From NCBI RefSeq assembly GCF_036370855.1, contig NC_088112.1, positions 20,266,469 to 20,330,468 on the forward strand: DNA of 64,000 nt. Direction: 5' to 3'. Below are positions 13,700-25,763 of the stretch, piece by piece (within the stretch, counting starts at the first letter, position 1; every line of letters begins with the position of its first letter). The position numbers and the translations under genes were made by a program. The stretch comes from Dromaius novaehollandiae (lineage: Eukaryota > Chordata > Aves > Casuariiformes > Dromaiidae). The notes under the pieces were generated by a model. That model worked only from the letters and a program-made list of their open reading frames with translations. It made no database searches and was not told where the DNA came from.

Positions 13700-14300
13700 C
13701 TCCCGGCAGCAGCGTTCTCCACGAATTAACCCCGCTCATCCCCTGCCGGTTGCTCCGCGCGGGCCGACGGCGGAGGGGCGGGCAGGGCTGCGGGGAAGGG
13801 GCGCTCCTTCCAGCCGGACGGGGTGGTGGCTTCCCGGGAGAGCTCCTGCCCAGGGCAGCCACCTCCCACCCCATCCTACCGCGCGAAGGAAGGACCCGGT
13901 GCGGGCGACGGCGGCTCTTCGCGGCGCCCTTCTCGGGGGACTTTGAGCCGTTTTTTGCCGGTTTATTCCCCTCCACGCAGCACCTCGCTCAGCACAAACA
14001 GCAACTTGAGGTCACGGCTCTGAGACGTTTGGTGATGCTTCTCAGATTAAAAAGAAATCAGATAACCCTGATTACCTAACTGAAACTAGACTTTTATTCA
14101 GAAACGGCAACGCCTGCGAGCTGGGCCGGCGCCCCTGCAGCGCTCTCCCACGCGGGCACGCCAGGTCCCACGGCCACCGGGGACCCCCCCGCGGGCACCG
14201 GGGACCCCGCGAGGGGACACGCCAGCCGCTGCTGCCCCGGGGGGCTTGGGCTTGGACACGCTCGCAGCCGGAGCCTCCAGCAAGGAAAAGGCGCGCACGA
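13700..14300. promoter_or_regulatory. Intronic CpG island (TCF7 intron 3)
   Basis: About 600 bp of GC-rich, CpG-dense sequence. It includes a short direct repeat of a CACCGGGGACCCC-like unit near 14170-14210. No coding exon is recognised. It is a second candidate internal promoter or regulatory island. Confidence 0.55.
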
Positions 14301-15493
14301 CCGATGGCTTTAATACTCTACGAACGGATGCGCGAGCGATGCCTGCGTCTGTCCCGGCGTTCCCGCTTTCCTCCCGCTTCCGAAAGTTGGACCGCATTCA
14401 TCCGAGGGGCTCCTCTAATGCCTTTCGTTATAAACCTTTCCGCACCACATGCGACAGCAACCTCTCCCTCGAAGAGCTTCCACTCGCTGCTGACTTCGCC
14501 TCGAGCCATTAACTGACAAACTGGCAGCGAACTGCTGTTAACAAATGATTTCCTAGAGATTACCGTTTAAGTGAAAAAGGTTCCAAGATAAATACTCGCT
14601 CCTCATGACAAGGAATGTGAGTTATGCATCCAGGGGTTTGGTACGTGTGTCCAAAAACCAGGCAGCGCAATCCCTGGTGTTGCACTCATCAGCACGGTAC
14701 ATGCTGGTAAACACAAAATGCCATTTTTGTCCTCGGTTCGCTACCAGGGGTTGGTACAACCCGTGATTTTAGAAGACATTTTGGACCATCCAGTCAACGT
14801 TCCCATTGCCGCTCTACGAAATTACTGTTCGAGGCTGAAAAAACGATTTGTTTTTAGAGGGAGAACACATGCCAATCGCCTCGAAGGAGTTGTGGTTTCA
14901 GGGCCACCTGCGACTTGCTAAAAGATCATGAAAGTGCAATTTGTTTAATATCTTGGAGTAAATGGTCCAAAAAAGCAGCACAGCTTACTTTTTTGGCTAG
15001 CCCCCTCTGCGATCGTCTCTGAAACACCCCCCATGGCAGGATCCTGCGCTCGGGCCCTTCCTTTTTTCCAGCATCGGCACGGCTTTCCTCGCAGCACGCT
15101 CCCAGCATCACTCACACACAACACCATAAAGCTCCACAGCTCTCCTGGGGAAACTGAGTCACGGGAAACACGCTGCCGGGGACCCGGCCCAGGAGCCGGG
15201 ATGAAGCAGCGGCTCCCTCCGCCGCAGCCCTGCGCCGCGGCTACAAGCCGAGCCGGTTCCTCTGCTATAAAACTCGCTAACGTGCCTCGCTCTGTACCTG
15301 ATTTTGAGAACATCCTGTGTTAACACACAAACAAGCGGCGTTACTAATGCCTGTTTATTCGGCTGTTCCCAGGCGGCTGACACGGCCCCGGTGCTCCCGG
15401 GAACAGGGTCGCTGGGCTCCGTGGTGGGACGGGGCCGGCTCCCACCCCCATCCCGGGAAGCACCGGCAGAGCAGTCACACATTTACCATGGCC

Positions 15494-15508
15494 TTTTTTT
15501 TTTTTTTT
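15494..15508 (+). repeat. Poly-T tract (15 nt)
   Basis: Uninterrupted T15 followed by AATTAATT. Simple repeat. Confidence 0.9.
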
Positions 15509-17377
15509 AATTAATTTGCACAAACAGCAATGCTTTTGGAAATGGCTGCTCATCTTTCATAGACTCACGCTTAGCGCTGCAGCCTGCCTCCGTCCCTCGG
15601 CCTGTATTTATATGCATTTGCAGATCTGGGTACTAGATTAGTAAGGATAGTATATGAGAGTTTAAAACTATTTTTATTTTGCACAGTTTAAGTGCATGCA
15701 CCTAGCCATATAACACTTTCAGTTAATGCCAATGCCCAAGCAACTGGCACTGATAACAGCAGGCAACTTTCTGTCCTCCTGGGTGAAGGAGTGAAATTTT
15801 CTCTACAACTCTCCTGTTCACGTGAGGTTAAGAAGTCACAGACCTCCAGCCTACCAGGATAAAACTATTGCTTTTAACTGAAGTCTGCTCCTAGCAGGAA
15901 AAGCACGGAGTCCAACAGAATAGCAGAAAACCAACGCTGCCAGATATAACCCTAGTTTCAGCCATCAAATTAATTACAGAAAACAAAAAAGGGCTTAGGC
16001 ATGATGTTAACTTCAAGCCAGAAGTGTTCAAAAACTTTTACTGGCTGTTTCTAAATATAAGAATCTGCTGCATTGTACAGACCAAATCTGCCGACACGTG
16101 AGCCAAAATTTCTTAGAAGTGAGCTGGAAATACATCCTTAAATTACTGCTGATTGTGCTCAGAGATGAATGCATTTACTCTCCGAGCTTTAGATAAATTA
16201 TTGATCGTTGTGTCGGGGCGTTCCCAAGCCCCCATACCAGCTCTTTTAGGGAGCTAAATCAGCAGCAGCTCACACGTTTCTGTGATGTCCTTTTACAATA
16301 GTTGATTCTTCGAAGTTCCTAACAGCCTGCAGGAACTCCACAGCCTGATTTAGCCAGCTGGATGTTGCCATTGGAAGAGGGCTCCGGAGCTGGACGAGGG
16401 ACAAGAGCTGCCCTTTAAGTTAAACCCGCTTGGAGGATGGCTGAAGCTCCCACAGCGAATCACTCGGAGTCCCATTTCTCGAGGGGTTTGTGCACGGCAG
16501 CGCTGGAACCACAGCTACATCTGATCTGAATGAAACGCAGACGTCACGATGTGCGTGCCAGCTACTTAAGAAGGAATGCAATTTTCTTGAACACCCTGTT
16601 ATTTTGTTTGATATCTCCAAAGATTTTTCTCCCATTCCAAAAGCAAACTCGCTTTAAGGAAATAAAGTGTTTCCAGTTGCCTTTAGAGGGGCAATGCACT
16701 TAAAAACCTGGACAGGCTGAAATCGCAGCATTTGGACACCCCAGTGTTCGGAGGTGTTTGGCTCCAGCAGCCCAATCTCTACTTATAAAAGAAAAATGCA
16801 AGCAGGAATCAGCACTGAAGATTCAAACGTTTTTTAAAAAGCTATCCCTATACTAATGATTCCAAACGAATAACAAGCTAAAAACAAAACATGACAGCAA
16901 TAAAATAAAATCCGATGAACTCTTCGAAAAGACCCTGAGCGATACCACTTGGTGCGACGCTGTTGCCATCCCAGAGCTACGGCAGTTGGCACCAGCCAGG
17001 GCTCTGCTGCAAACGCACCAAAACGAGGACGCTCTGCCTTTCCCTATTTCCAAACAAAAGCCAAGTTCTGACTGCTGGGGGGAAGAAGAAATTTTTGTTG
17101 TGGATACGTTACTGTGTAATTACCCGCTGCAATTTCATTTACGTTCTTTTGAATGCTACAGCAGATACAAAAGCTAAGTAGATGTGGCAGTTCTTCATGT
17201 CCTTATCGAATGCCCTAGGTTTTCATTTTCACTGCTAGCCTTCATATTTTAGGGATGTGCGTGTCTACTGAAGCAAAAAGAAAGAAAATATTTCCACTGT
17301 CAGGAGAAAGGGGAATGTAACTGATTTTGCCAACCTCCGAGGCTGTCAAATGGATGGCAAGGAAAGAGTTTAACGTC

Positions 17378-17410
17378 AAAAAAAAAAAAAAAGAAAAAGA
17401 AAAAGAAAAA
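17378..17410 (+). repeat. A15 followed by (GAAAAA)n
   Basis: A run of 15 A, then three GAAAAA-type units. Simple A-rich repeat in intron 3. Confidence 0.95.
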
Positions 17411-18999
17411 TATTTACCTGTTTTCTCAATAATATCAGAGTCAGAAATAAGGGGATAAGATCAGAAAGGAAGACCAATGGATAAGAGACTATTCACGGGA
17501 TCAGAACATGGAAAATTCCATAAAGCCCAAATGTTGCTAAGAATATTCAAAAGTCAAAGCTTTCTGTGGGTGTGCATGCATAGAGATGTCAACACAACTA
17601 TTTCATGATCACCGAAATTGCTACTAGCCTGCATCCTCTCCGAATGGCTATTTTTAGGACCCAGCCTTTCATGTGGCATAATGATGTGGATTTTACAAGA
17701 GCATTTATAATGTGTTTCATATGGTGTACAGTCCTGGAGAAATTGCTTTGTATCAGAGAAAGTTAAACAAAAAGGTTTGAGTTTTTTCCTTTCCTATTTT
17801 ATACATTGCTTCTGTTTTGGATTTAGGGTAAACACGCATATTTTTAATTTATCGTACGCGACAGAACTGGCTGTCGCAGCATCGCACCGCAACAGCTCCC
17901 CGCACAACGTGATGCGATTCCACAAAGCGCTACCTGGATTTCTGAACCTTTGTGCCACTTCAGATGGTCTGATTTCAAAGATCTCAACGCCGCATGCTGT
18001 AAGTTATAGCAGGAAGTCAAAGTTCAAAGGCTAAATTTCTATCTCGGTTCTACTGATGCCAGAGGTTGTGCAGGGTCTCCCACGTTCAGATCTGGCCCTT
18101 TTTCTTTAGGGGCAAAGTCACGAAAGGCCAGATTCGTAGAAGAAAAAGACTCCTCCTGGCTCTGTCTTGGCTTCGGTGATCTAACAGTGTGCACTAGTAA
18201 TTGCGGGGAAGCAATATGTAATGAGAACCAAATCGTCAGCCCGTCCATGAGAGGAACGGCACATTTTCATGTGGTAGATCTAAGGATGGTTTATTTCCTA
18301 AACATAAAAGCAACATCCACAGTGCCATCTTTTCACTGTTAGGAACCACGTTCCGCATTTCTGACCCGTTCTGAGCATTTTACTGGGAAGAATATCTCCT
18401 AAACAACTATTCCACAAGTGTGTTTATAATTTTATCCCCCTCGTGCTGAGTCAAGCACACTTTACGATCCCGGGCTTTCACATTTGCCTTTTGTGTAAGT
18501 CACATCAGAGAGGAACCTCTGTTTATGCTGGTACACGCTATTCCTAAGAGCAAACCACAGCAGAAAACAAATTCAACATATAGCACACAAGGTTGAATCA
18601 CTGTAAAACTCTTTTTTTGGTCAGTCCATGATTACTGCATAGCCCTTCAAGACAGATGTGCGTTTTGTATATTATAGTTCCAAATTCTCAGTGGAACAAA
18701 GGAGACACTGTTGAGATTTTTTTTTTGCCTATCATTTAATCAAACGTAAAGTCGTCGTAACCGGAGGGGAAAAGTACTCTAGATTCTAGTATCCAGCTTT
18801 ACTTCGGTTTCGAAAACCCACCACAGCACTGTTGAGTTTATCGTTTCGTTTGACAAAATACTAATTTTGGGACCCCGTGAAGCACAATGAACCTGATTCT
18901 CCGTTGCAGCTGAGCTGCGTTTAGCGCAGAACCAGCGGACGGGAGAGGAACGGTGGTTTAAAGCCACTCGAGTGACCTCCCAGCCCGGAGCTGCCAGCC

Positions 19000-21900
19000 A
19001 GCGTGATGGGCCGGACAGGCACCACCAGCTCTGCCGACCTTCCTCGTGCTCGGTCCTGGTTGGACATCCCGCTTTCTCCACGAAATCACTTTACAGAGGC
19101 AGCGGTGGCAGAATACACTCCTTTAACTCTGACGACGCTCATAACTTATAAACACCCCAACGCCAAACCAGAGAAAAGGGCCACGGGCAGCGGTGGCGGA
19201 CGTATGGAGGTCAGAGCTACTGGTCCGAGATCATTCGGAGGAGACCAAGAACAGGATCCTGCTGCAGTCAAGCCTCAGGGGCACATGCTGTCGCAGCCAT
19301 TTCCTCTGAGCCACAAAGTAGGTGGGTTTAGGCGCTAACGGCATGTGCTGAAGCGGCAATGCTACGGCGAGCACGGAGACCTCGGGAAACGTCAGAAAAG
19401 GGTTTGGCAGAGACTCTGCAGGCTCCCGGCGGGGCTCGGAGGACACCTGGTTGCTCACACCGTGAAATACTCGCCCGCGTGGAGCTGGGCAGAGACCTGT
19501 CCTCTCCGGCAGACCCCTGGGCAAGCCAGCAGACAGCAATACGCGTTAGGTCTTTACTGATTCAGCTGGGTTAAGCCTGGAAACTAGGAAATGAGCAGCC
19601 CCGTATCCTGTTACCAGCTCTGAGTCACCCGGTCCTCCTACCAAACCCTTGTTTCATCCTCCAGACACGGAGAGTAATGAGCAACTGTGTTATAGCCTAT
19701 TTTTTAAGGAGATACGTGAAAGAACAGCGCGCGAGAAAGCCTGCACGGGGGGCTCACAAATCCCCGTTGGGCAGCAACGCGGGGTTTTGTCAGGCCGAGA
19801 ACATCTCCCTGCTACCACGACTCTGTGGCGAGTTTAGCAAAAACTGGTACCCGCTCTGCTCTTCCCGCACCCGCCACGGGCGAACGAGGAGGAAGGACCT
19901 CATCCTCACGTGCCGACGCAAGCCATCTCCTGGCAGCGAGGGGAGTGGGAAAGGCACGTCGCAGACGGCCCCGCTGGCGTGCAAAGGGTGGGAGGGGAGG
20001 GAGGAGGGAGAAGCTGTGCCTCCCACGGTGACACCACCTTCTCCAGGGACGGCGCGGGGGGGTCTGCCACCGGGGCCGAGATGGTCCCTCTTCGAAGAGC
20101 AGAGAGCATGAGATAAGCCCTGAGGACTTTGGGAGGAATGTGTGACTTGGAGGAGTTCAGTAACCACGTGCTTGACTACAGTTTACCCAAAACTGCTCTG
20201 TTCAGCGCAGCATCTCTCAAAAAAGCGCATTTCCCACAGAGGCAGGCAGGCCGCGGAGGCCGTGTACCTCCTTCACCCAGGTCGCGGGGGGGGCTCGAAC
20301 GCCAAGCTGCGCGCAACGATTAATTAACGGCAAGCCATAGACTTTTCCTCCAGACTGCCGACACGTCGCGGGGCTCGGCCGCGGCTCCGGCCTTAGGCGT
20401 GCAGTTCGCACCCCCCGCGCCCCCCCAAGCCTCCCTCCCTTCCCGGGCTTTGGAGGCTGAGCAGCCTCTTTCATCTCGGACACGCCGCCTGCCCGACCAA
20501 CCCCGCGCCCCTCTGCTCTTCACAGTGGAAACCTCAAAAACATCAATCATTAACGTGGATGAGCTCTGGGAGTTCGGGTTTGGGTTCTGCTCTTCCTCTC
20601 CAAATCCCCAAGCAGTCGAGCGCTCGGGGTCTCCAACCCACGTGAGCTCGGAGCAAGCGCAAGCCCACGGAGGAACCGCGGCGCGACGGCAGGCAGTGCC
20701 GCACCGTCCAGACCACGTGCACACGGCTATTGACACGCACGGGTCCACACACAACTCGCCTTTGTTTCCCTGCGACGTTTTTCTTTCTCTTTTTCTCGTT
20801 CCAAAGAGTTTCAGAAGCAAGCTGAAGCTGGACCACACACAGGCAGCGCTGCATCATGTCGCTGCTTCTGCGGCAGAACGCTCCAATTTATTTCAAAGGG
20901 AAGTTCTGCTTCAAAATTGAGGGTGTGATACGAACTCCAAAATTAACACAAGAATTTTCCTTGGGGGGAACCGAGGCTGAACCAGACATGCAATAAGTGA
21001 CCTCGGAAGCCCTGTGCCTCGGTACATCCACCTACCCAACTTTAGGCTTTCATGTAAAAAATTACTTTCACCGTGATCCCGTTTCAAGCTAGGTAGGAGA
21101 GCTGGAGGAAGTGGATGCACTTTGGTCAGGAGGGAACAAGTTAGTCATCCGTCTGCCTGCCAGGATGTCCATCTAAGGACACCACGCTCCTCACACTTTT
21201 CTTCCTTGAATATAAGAATTATGGGGTCTAACGGCACAGATCCTGCCTTTGGGGGCTGGCTGGGATCCAACAGGCTCTGTGGCTTTCGCGCAGCAGCAGG
21301 GACCACCGGTAAAGCCCAGAGCTGCCGTCCCTCGTGGCCACCAGCCCCTGCCTGTTCAAGAGGCTCCTCCAGCATCTGGCAGGACACGCAGCAACTCCCT
21401 CGCAGCGACGGATCCCCGCCGCGCCGACCCCGGGGAGTCTGGCCACCCGTTTCGGCAGGATCAGAACTCGACACAGAAGAAAGCAAGACGGAAACGTTGC
21501 CCTGAGAGCGCAAGCGAGGACGGAAAAACCCGCGCAGCTGCTGGTGCTCCAGCTCTGCCCGTCGCTGGACGGGAACTGCAGCGCTGGCCCCACGCGCGGA
21601 CCCTCCGCTGCCACCACTGATGGAGACTCTGCTCCATGCGTTTCCACCTCACGAGACGTTTCTGGGACCTGTGGCCCCAGACCAGCAGTAACTGCACTTT
21701 AATCTCGCCCCGCTCAAGGGGATCGCTCAAACTCACTGAAAAAATAAAAAAAGCACCAAGCTCAAGGAGCCCAGCGGACCCCAGGGATCGAGTTTTGAAC
21801 TTCTGGCACCATTTCCCAAGCCTGCCGCCCCGCTTTGGTACTTTAAATGAGCAGCGCTTGGGAAGGTCCCACCACGCTTTTGCGGTGCTCTACCTTGAGA

Positions 21901-22640
21901 ACTTAATCCCTAAGAAAATCACGCAGAGGCTTTGCTTTCGGGAGGAGGAGAGGCTCCCGGACCTCCGCTTCCTCACGCAAGAGCGGGACAGAAAACCCAG
22001 TGCATCCAAACATGCCAAACATCTGGCGCCTGCTCTGCCGCCCCTCGTGCGCACGACACGCAGGGGAGCCGCGCAAGAGGCGTGAACCGAAGGACGCCTC
22101 GACCAGCCCCGTCTCGCCGCCCGCGACCGGGGAGCCCGCTCGCCCCTCCGTGCCCGCAGACAGCGCAGCGCTGCCCAGGCCCCCGTTTTCCAGCACCACG
22201 TACAAAAGCAACCCGAAGCAGCTCCTAAGTGCTCCCTCCACCACGGTACATGATATAACAACGTTCAGAAAAACCCCTCAGGTCTCAACGCAATTACACA
22301 ACTGTAGCAAGAAAAATATTTTAATCTGATCAAAGTGTTGACATGTTTGACCATGTCTGACCTCTAATGTTTGTAACCACCTAAAAGGCAGATGTTCTCA
22401 CCAAGGATGTACCTTAATTTGATTTAAAGTTATGTGTACTATTTTAAAAAAAAGGATGTAGTTCTGCGATTTTATATTTCGTTTAGAAAAACGGTTCCTC
22501 GGCTTCTTAATATTCTTGGGAAGTTTCTTGCAGGTTTTTAAGCAATGAATCCTATATTCTCCGCTCTGGGAACAGCTGGAGTCTCCAAGGGCAGGGAGAG
22601 CCGGAGCAGACCCACGTGCAGCGCCTGAGAGCTGCAACCC
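19000..22640 (-). other. TCF7: TCF7 intron 3, moderately GC-rich, no exon recognised
   Basis: Contains many open frames on both strands that owe their length to GC content. None shows a recognisable domain or TCF7-like motif. 20260-20500 and 21360-21600 are the densest in CpG. Confidence 0.5.
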
Positions 22641-23200
22641 TGCTCGGGTGGCTCTGCCGCTGCTCCGGGGCGCTTGCTAGCTAAAAGCGCACCTCCGCGC
22701 TACGCGTGCCCCAACCAGCGCCGGTCTAGCCCGAAAACGGCGTTTGCCACCGATGGCACCAGGTGCCGCGTGCCCGCGCGCGGCAGGGCGGCTCTCGCCA
22801 CATCCTGCCGCGAGCCGGGGGCCGGGCTGCCGCCGACGTCGGGCGCCGAGGCGTTTTCCACCCACCGCTCACCGGCGGCACCCGGACGTGCGAGTAGCGC
22901 GGGGGGGTGCGTTTTGGTAAAGCGCGCGGCCCCCGGGACCCCGGCGGGCGCCTCGGAGCGACGCGGGGGAGATAAAGCCAAAGCGACGCCGCCGAGAAAA
23001 TAAAAACAAAAAAAGGAAGCACGGCCGGGGCGATGCCGGCGGCGACACACCCACGGCGCGCGCTCCGGGCCGGCTCCGGTGCCCGCTGCGGATCCCTGCC
23101 CGGGCGCGACAGGAGCCGTCGGAAAAAACGGGGGTCTGCGGCGCGCGGCGGGGCGGGGGCTCGCGCCGACGGGGAGCTGCACCGCGTTTCTCCGTCACCC
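22640..23200. promoter_or_regulatory. Intronic CpG island 2.2 kb downstream of exon 3
   Basis: Very dense CpG and GC, comparable with the main promoter island, beginning about 2.2 kb inside intron 3. No coding exon was recognised on either strand, although overlapping open frames exceed 100 codons. It is the closest of the intronic islands to the first exons, so it could be part of a broad promoter domain or an alternative promoter. Confidence 0.6.
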
Positions 23201-24619
23201 CCATGCAAAGGCCCGGCAGTTTGGAAAAAGCAGCGCCGGGCTGATTTTTCGATACCTATTTTTTAATGATTATGAGGTTTTTCCTAGCTGCACGCAAGTG
23301 TTTACAGGAAGCTCCAGTCAGACCGAAGACAGCGTTCACCATCGAGCGCGTGCGTGCCTGCGATACGCAACCCCGCCGTCCTCCCCCTCGTTTTGTGCTA
23401 AAAACGCTAATAAAACACACTTTTACGGATGGTTAAGTATCCAAAACTTCTGGCTGCAGATTTGACCTCTTCAATTACCGTGAGCAGCCACCAGATTCAC
23501 ATTTTAAATCCCACCCGCAGCAGCAGTAAATCTGCACGAGAGCAACACGGGACCTACTGCGACAACCTTGACATCGCCAACACAAACATGGAACAAAACC
23601 GTCCCCCCGGTATACTGGAATAGCTACTGCATCATCTCTAAAAACGAAAGAAAGACCAGCCTGCATCCGAGGAAGAAATCTGCCCGTGTTGGACAGGTAA
23701 CAGAATTTTAGCTGAAGACGTTAAATCAGCGTTTTGAGCCATGAAATGCGACACAACGCGAACGGGCCTGCAGCAAAGCCCCCGCGGCGGGGAGCGGTTT
23801 CCGTGGACTCGACGGGACGGGAATCGCTCCTTCTCCATACCGACTTTTCCCACCTTTGAGCTCTGCATGGCCTGTGTGTTTCTAACCATCACCCCAAATC
23901 TAATTCAGAACCCAAATCTACTTTTCAGCCTAATTGCTAACAGACAGGTTATCCCACTTCGTTGTCCCACACATGAGGGTTTAGGATTAAAAGAAACACT
24001 CCACTGCAGTGAATACCCGTTGGGCCAGCGTAACTCAGGACTTATCCAAATTCTCTACCAGGCAGCAAGCTAAATGCTTTTAAATAAAACGGATTTAATA
24101 TCTTGATTTAAACTTTAAAACAGGCAGAGAGCATCCTCGTGTTTTGGAGAGGCGAGGGGGATACCTGCTACCCGAAGGAGGGGCCCCGAGGCGGGGAGCA
24201 GCAGCAGAAACACTTATTTTGGTTAAAACACTGCACATCGGCCCTGCCAGCGCAAACACATCTTTTCTTTCTGCAAACTGAAGGGGAAAAATTGAAGGAC
24301 AGGTCCTAAATATCTGCGCTCTGCCTTCGGCGGGGCTGCGACAGGCTGCAGCAGCACCAGACCCGCTCCGCGGTGCAGCAGCGCGGTGGGTGCAAAACCC
24401 CCCCCCGGGACCATCCGTGCCCCCGCGCCGTGCCGGTGAGCGGGACGGGACGGCAGTGATCCCAGGGAACAGCATTTCACCACGCTTTAACTCAAAGACT
24501 GTTTCAAACCCCTCAATCTATCCATTTTTCACAACACCAGCTCGACATCCTCCCCCTCCAAAGCACAAACGATTGAAACGGTGATAGCAAGGAGGCCATC
24601 ATACGTACTTTTTAAAAGT

Positions 24620-24640
24620 TTTTAACCTTAAAGGTTAAAA
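24620..24640 (+). repeat. Perfect 10-bp inverted repeat
   Basis: TTTTAACCTT (24620-24629), one A, then AAGGTTAAAA (24631-24640). Confidence 0.85.
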
Positions 24641-25185
24641 GCTAAAAGCGAAATACAGTGAGCGATGCTCTCACGCAGGCAGCTGCAAAGGCAGAGCAGC
24701 GTTTGGGGGGGGGGGACGCAGCGCCGCTGGCTCCCCCGAGGCGCGAAACCCTCATCCGTATCACCAAATTTGTTGTAAACATTAAAACCTACAGACTCAC
24801 TAGATTCGACCCGAGAGGGTAAAACTCGGTGGGAGCAAGACGGGAATAGCCCGGTGCTGCCTCCAGCAGCGTCAAGCATTTTCCTAAAAACCTCTATCGC
24901 AATTTAAAAAGCCGAAGATCCAGCTTTTGGGGGACTGACCACACGGAGCCCTGGCCGACGGGAGGCCCAAACCGGGCCGTTTGCACGCAGACGCGTCGAA
25001 CGAGAGCTGAACCGCGGGAATTAAACGCATCCCTGAACGCCAACACCGAAAGCCGCTCGGCCCCGAATCCCGGGACACGAATACAGCGAGGGGCGTCTCG
25101 GGCGGGATGTGCTGGAGAAGGGAAGGTGGAGGATAAGGAGATGTGAAGAGAGGGTCCCACGGCGAGTTTGGGGGGGACGGACGCG

Positions 25186-25215
25186 CGCTCCCGAGCATCG
25201 CGCTCCCGAGCATCG
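25186..25215 (+). repeat. Exact 15-bp tandem duplication
   Basis: CGCTCCCGAGCATCG occurs twice head to tail (25186-25200, 25201-25215) in intron 3, 157 bp from the exon 3 donor. It is a likely recent microduplication. Confidence 0.95.
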
Positions 25216-25371
25216 CGCGTCCTTCCCGCTCCTCCTCGCTCCGGCCGGGACGGACCCTCGTCCGGGCGTTTCGGAAACGCAGTCGGTGCGGAGGAGCACA
25301 CGCCGGTGCCCGCGACGCGCCGGGGCGGCGAGAGGCCGCCGGGCCTGCCCGCGAGGGGCGGCCGGACTCAC

Positions 25372-25478
25372 CAGGGGCGACATGGCTCCGTTGGGCAGGT
25401 AGGGGTCGGAGAGCATGAGGAAGGGGTAGCCGGAGTACGCCGAGCCCTTGTACATCCCCGCGTCCTGGTGCTTGAGAC
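25372..25478 (-). CDS. TCF7: TCF7 coding exon 3
   Basis: This 107-nt exon starts after a ccggcag acceptor and ends at CTG|gtgagt. Its first two bases complete the split glycine codon, then 35 codons follow: LKHQDAGMYKG, SAYSGYPFLMLSDPYLPNG, AMSPL. The YPFLM..PYLPNG..SP motif is shared by TCF7, TCF7L1 and TCF7L2 and resembles the LEF1 'YMSNGSLSP' version. 'KHQDAGMYKG' followed by 'MLSDPYLPNG' points to TCF7. It ends in phase 0, so exon 4 should start in frame, but exon 4 lies outside this window. Together the three exons encode about 124 residues, consistent with the N-terminal third of a full-length TCF-1 protein. Confidence 0.93.
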
Positions 25479-25602
25479 CTGCCGGCAGCGAGAGCCGCGT
25501 CAGGCTGCGCCCGCAGCGCGGCCGCGCCGGGAGCCCTCGACGGGGCGGGCGGCAGCGGGGCACCGCGCGGGGGGGTGGAGGGGGGGGGTCGCTCCGACTA
25601 AC
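25479..25602 (-). other. TCF7: TCF7 intron 2 (124 nt)
   Basis: Short intron with a gttagt donor and a ccggcag acceptor. It is GC-rich with several G runs on the plus strand. It splits a glycine codon (phase 1), and the join restores the reading frame into exon 3. Confidence 0.9.
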
Positions 25603-25669
25603 CATCTTCCATGTGGTCCGGCAGCTTCTCCTGATAGACCCTCTGCGGATCCTGCGCGCGGCGGATGGC
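25603..25669 (-). CDS. TCF7: TCF7 coding exon 2
   Basis: This 67-nt exon follows a pyrimidine-rich tract and a gcacag acceptor. It encodes 22 codons plus one base ([23 protein letters not shown]) and ends at a GATG|gttagt donor. The frame enters in phase 0 from exon 1 and leaves with one base that joins GT of exon 3 to make a glycine codon. The [15 protein letters not shown] string is the TCF7 counterpart of the human TCF7 segment ending in LPEPLEDG, and this is one of the better arguments for TCF7 over its paralogs. It links the beta-catenin-binding domain to the central regulatory region and has no separate known fold. Introns on both sides are tiny (25670-25763 and 25479-25602) and GC-rich, so all three exons lie within 600 bp. 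Confidence 0.93.
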
Positions 25670-25763
25670 CTGTGCGGGGGGAGAGAGAAGCGGAGCCGGG
25701 GGTGGCCGGGGGGGGGGACGGGGGACGGAGGGGGGGGGGGCCGCGCCCGCCGGCCCCGCTCAC
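25670..25763 (-). other. TCF7: TCF7 intron 1 (94 nt)
   Basis: Short intron with a gtgagc donor and a gcacag acceptor preceded by a C/T-rich tract. It is almost entirely G-rich on the plus strand (several runs of 9-12 G), so the transcribed minus-sense RNA is C-rich and the template strand could form G-quadruplexes. At 94 nt it is close to the lower size limit for vertebrate introns. Confidence 0.9.

Larger units (their letters stand above)
14300..19000 (-). other. TCF7: TCF7 intron 3, no exon recognised
   Basis: Non-coding by inspection, with moderate GC. It contains T15 at 15494-15508 and an A-rich simple repeat at 17378-17410. CpG is retained well outside islands: about 20 CpGs by hand count at 16021-16620. 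No transposon relic was confidently recognised. Confidence 0.55.
23230..25371 (-). other. TCF7: TCF7 intron 3, proximal part
   Basis: Non-coding. It holds a perfect 10-bp inverted repeat with a 1-nt spacer (24620-24640), an 11-nt G run near 24706-24716, and a 15-bp exact tandem duplication at 25186-25215. The downstream half of the main CpG island begins at about 24920. Confidence 0.6.

Noticed and set aside
1-25371. Search for TCF7 exon 4 and HMG-box exons
   Set aside because: No minus-strand match to the expected VPVVQ/HPLTPL or HMG-box motifs was seen; a very short alternative exon cannot be excluded by eye.
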